Shown: one piece after another, positions 5,807 to 6,571 of the stretch | Position numbering within the stretch: position 1 is the first letter of the stretch | Layout: every line of letters begins with the position of its first letter | NCBI GenBank assembly: GCA_023262645.1 | Contig: JALRAA010000081.1 | Span: 1-6,571 of the forward strand | Source: Burkholderiaceae bacterium | GTDB taxonomy: Bacteria > Pseudomonadota > Gammaproteobacteria > Burkholderiales > Burkholderiaceae_C | Reading direction: 5' to 3' | DNA: 6,571 bases | Made by a program: the position numbers and the translations under genes | The notes under the pieces: generated by a model | The model's input: the letters and a program-made list of their open reading frames with translations, nothing else | The model's database searches: none | Told to the model about the DNA's origin: nothing

Positions 5807-6369
5807 GGTTTAAATCCTTTGGCAATCAAAGCTTTGTGTAAAGCCTGAATGGCTCTGGAGCAGTGTGTTTTAACACTGCCTTCAGAGCATCCCATGGCGG
5901 CGGCGGTCTCAGCCACATCCAACTCCTCCCAATAACGCAGCAAGAAGGCTTCTCGTTGACGTCCAGGCAAATCTTGCAAGGCCGATTCTATTTCTCGCAC
6001 TGTTTCGGTGCGGGAGAACAGGTCTTGGGCGCTTTCTGTGACTGGGTTGTCGCCATCTGAACCTAAAATTTCTAGGAAATCAGAACTTTCTTCTTCACCA
6101 TCCGGCCCAAAATCGTTGTAATTGCTGAACAGGGCATTTCTGGTTTTTTGCCTGCGAAACCAGTCGAGGGTGGTGTTCGACAAGATTCGTTGAAACAGCA
6201 TGGGCAATTCATCGACGGGTTTGCCCGAGTAATGCTCAACCAATTTCATCATGCTGTCTTGCACGATGTCCAAGGCCGCTTCTTCATTCCTGACGTGGTA
6301 CAAAGACCGCTTGTAAGCGCGTTTTTCAACACTTGCAAGAAAGTCGGAAAGTTCTTTGTCGGAGGCCAA
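5803..6369 (-). CDS. ECF-type (sigma-70 family, RpoE-like) RNA polymerase sigma factor
   Basis: A 188-residue alternative sigma factor with only regions 2 and 4. Region 2 spans about 10-80, with the core-binding stretch AALDIVQDSMMKLVEHY at 31-47 and the -10 recognising helix around LSNTTLDWFRRQKTRN at 63-78. A long acidic linker follows (about 86-118, DFGPDGEEESSDFLEILG and onward). Region 4 spans about 128-181, with the helix-turn-helix AETAAAMGCSEGSVKTHCSRA at about 153-173 for the -35 element. It directs RNA polymerase to a set of promoters that is unknown here. The start is TTG at 6369 with no clear Shine-Dalgarno sequence. No ATG or GTG exists between it and the in-frame stop at 6418-6420, and MASDKELSDFL matches the expected N-terminus. 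It is first in the leftward operon and its stop overlaps the DUF3619 start. Confidence 0.93.
   Translation of the reverse strand: MASDKELSDFLASVEKRAYKRSLYHVRNEEAALDIVQDSMMKLVEHYSGKPVDELPMLFQRILSNTTLDWFRRQKTRNALFSNYNDFGPDGEEESSDFLEILGSDGDNPVTESAQDLFSRTETVREIESALQDLPGRQREAFLLRYWEELDVAETAAAMGCSEGSVKTHCSRAIQALHKALIAKGFKP
5815..5820 (-). promoter_or_regulatory. Ribosome-binding site of the DUF3619 gene
   Basis: On the minus strand AAAGGA lies 8 nt before the GTG start at 5806. It sits inside the last codons of the sigma gene. It supports the GTG as the true start and shows that this gene has its own initiation signal besides the overlap, unlike the sigma gene itself, whose start lacks one. Confidence 0.65.
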
Positions 6370-6391
6370 GGGAATGTTTGCTGAAGGTTTT

Positions 6392-6408
6392 ACGCAATCA
6401 ATTTGCGT
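6392..6408. repeat. Inverted repeat in the sigma gene leader
   Basis: ACGCAA (6392-6397) and TTGCGT (6403-6408) are perfect 6-bp arms around a 5-bp spacer. They lie 23 bp upstream of the sigma gene start, between it and the candidate promoter at 6436-6444. This could be a regulator operator or a small RNA hairpin in the leader. It could also be chance, since the arms are short. Confidence 0.35.
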
Positions 6409-6435
6409 GAAAGTTGTTTAATTAACTACTTTTCA

Positions 6436-6444
6436 ATTATGTCA
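6436..6444 (-). promoter_or_regulatory. Candidate extended -10 promoter of the sigma-DUF3619-DUF3106-RDD-LOG operon
   Basis: On the minus strand TGACATAAT forms an extended -10 box (CATAAT, 5 of 6). A start near 6429 would give a leader of about 60 nt. I find no convincing -35 at 16-18 bp and no GGAAC-type element expected for an RpoE-like autoregulated promoter. This box points to the housekeeping sigma factor rather than self-activation. Confidence 0.3.
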
Positions 6445-6477
6445 TCGCGCGGAGAGTTTGCAGTCATTAGCGAAAAC

Positions 6478-6492
6478 CATTAATAAATAATG
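6478..6492. repeat. AT-rich inverted repeat next to the rightward promoter
   Basis: CATTA (6478-6482) and TAATG (6488-6492) are 5-bp arms around ATAAA. The right arm overlaps the TG of the extended -10 box at 6491-6499, a suitable place for a repressor or activator. The arms are short and AT-rich, so chance occurrence is quite possible. Confidence 0.25.
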
Positions 6493-6499
6493 CCATAAT
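6491..6499 (+). promoter_or_regulatory. Candidate extended -10 promoter for a gene to the right
   Basis: TGCCATAAT is identical to the box proposed for nadE at 1440-1448. A start near 6506 would place the Shine-Dalgarno sequence at 6517-6523 in the 5' part of the transcript. No good -35 lies at the usual spacing. It is divergent from the sigma operon promoter, about 50 bp away. Confidence 0.33.
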
Positions 6500-6516
6500 T
6501 GTCAGCTGTTCCCAAG

Positions 6517-6523
6517 AAAAGGA
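6517..6523 (+). promoter_or_regulatory. Strong Shine-Dalgarno sequence before the edge reading frame
   Basis: AAAAGGA lies 7 nt before TTG (6531) and 10 nt before GTG (6534), both in the same frame. It is among the best ribosome-binding sequences in the window and is the main reason to consider the short frame after it as translated. Confidence 0.45.
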
Positions 6524-6530
6524 TCTGGGC

Positions 6531-6571
6531 TTGGTGTTAATCGCTTATGGCCTGGTTTCCAAAGTCTTGAT
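6531..6571 (+). CDS. Start of an open frame rich in Leu/Val/Ile codons (partial; possible leader peptide)
   Basis: From TTG at 6531 (or GTG at 6534) the frame reads V-L-I-A-Y-G-L-V-S-K-V-L after the start codon and is still open at the window edge. Seven of these twelve residues are branched-chain (three Leu, three Val, one Ile). With the AAAAGGA upstream and a candidate promoter at 6491, this resembles the leader peptide of an attenuated ilv/leu operon. I recall, without being able to check, that acetolactate synthase genes often lie divergent to this sigma gene in Burkholderiales. No ATG is available in frame. The alternative is the N-terminus of an ordinary, hydrophobic protein, or no gene at all. 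The terminator and anti-terminator needed for attenuation would lie outside the window. Confidence 0.3.
   Translation, partial: MVLIAYGLVSKVL

Noticed and set aside
6547..6570. Seven-codon frame ATG to TGA (M-A-W-F-P-K-S) at the right edge
   Set aside because: It has no Shine-Dalgarno sequence at useful distance and no notable codon pattern. The overlapping Leu/Val/Ile-rich frame is better supported.
1..6571. Mobile element, CRISPR array, tRNA, defence or phage genes
   Set aside because: No long direct or inverted repeats, no transposase-like frame and no spaced repeat array were seen. All large frames belong to housekeeping or conserved chromosomal families.

Overview
This window is chromosomal DNA of ordinary composition (roughly half G+C by eye). 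It most likely comes from a betaproteobacterium of the order Burkholderiales, perhaps a freshwater Comamonadaceae-type genome. Three things suggest this: the nadE-glnB pair, the protein sequences themselves, and the sigma factor/DUF3619/DUF3106/RDD gene block that I associate with that order. The assignment is by recall, not by search. I see no insertion sequence, phage gene, tRNA, rRNA or CRISPR array.

Left part (1-1476): the 3' end of ppa (family I inorganic pyrophosphatase) runs rightward and meets, tail to tail, a leftward FemAB/GNAT-like gene (DUF482, COG3146). Their stop codons interlock in one TTAA. The 5' end of the FemAB-like gene is head to head with nadE, and the two ATG codons interlock in one palindromic CATG.

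Middle part (1475-3563): nadE, the glutamine-dependent NAD+ synthetase, is followed after 33 bp by glnB, a 112-residue PII signalling protein. One makes NAD+ using glutamine nitrogen and the other reports nitrogen and 2-oxoglutarate status. A perfect 7-bp hairpin closes this unit in the 52-bp gap before the convergent operon.

Right part (3564-6369, all leftward): a compact five-gene operon. In transcription order it holds an ECF-type sigma factor, a small single-pass membrane protein (DUF3619), an exported helical protein (DUF3106), an RDD-family membrane protein and a LOG-family phosphoribohydrolase. The junctions are a GTGA overlap of 4 nt, a TGATG overlap of 1 nt, an ATGA overlap of 4 nt, and then a 31-bp gap. 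The first three products look like a sigma factor, a membrane-bound candidate regulator of it and a periplasmic partner. This is the least understood and most interesting part of the window. DUF3106 shows an internal duplication with LTxxQ-like motifs, which invites comparison with periplasmic sensors such as CnrX, CpxP and ZraP.

Right edge (6370-6571): a 202-bp non-genic or leader region divergent from the sigma gene. It has AT-rich DNA, two divergent extended -10 boxes and two short inverted repeats. At the very end, a strong Shine-Dalgarno sequence precedes an open frame unusually rich in Leu, Val and Ile codons. That frame could be a leader peptide of a branched-chain amino-acid operon lying to the right, or the start of an unrelated gene. 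The window ends before this can be settled.
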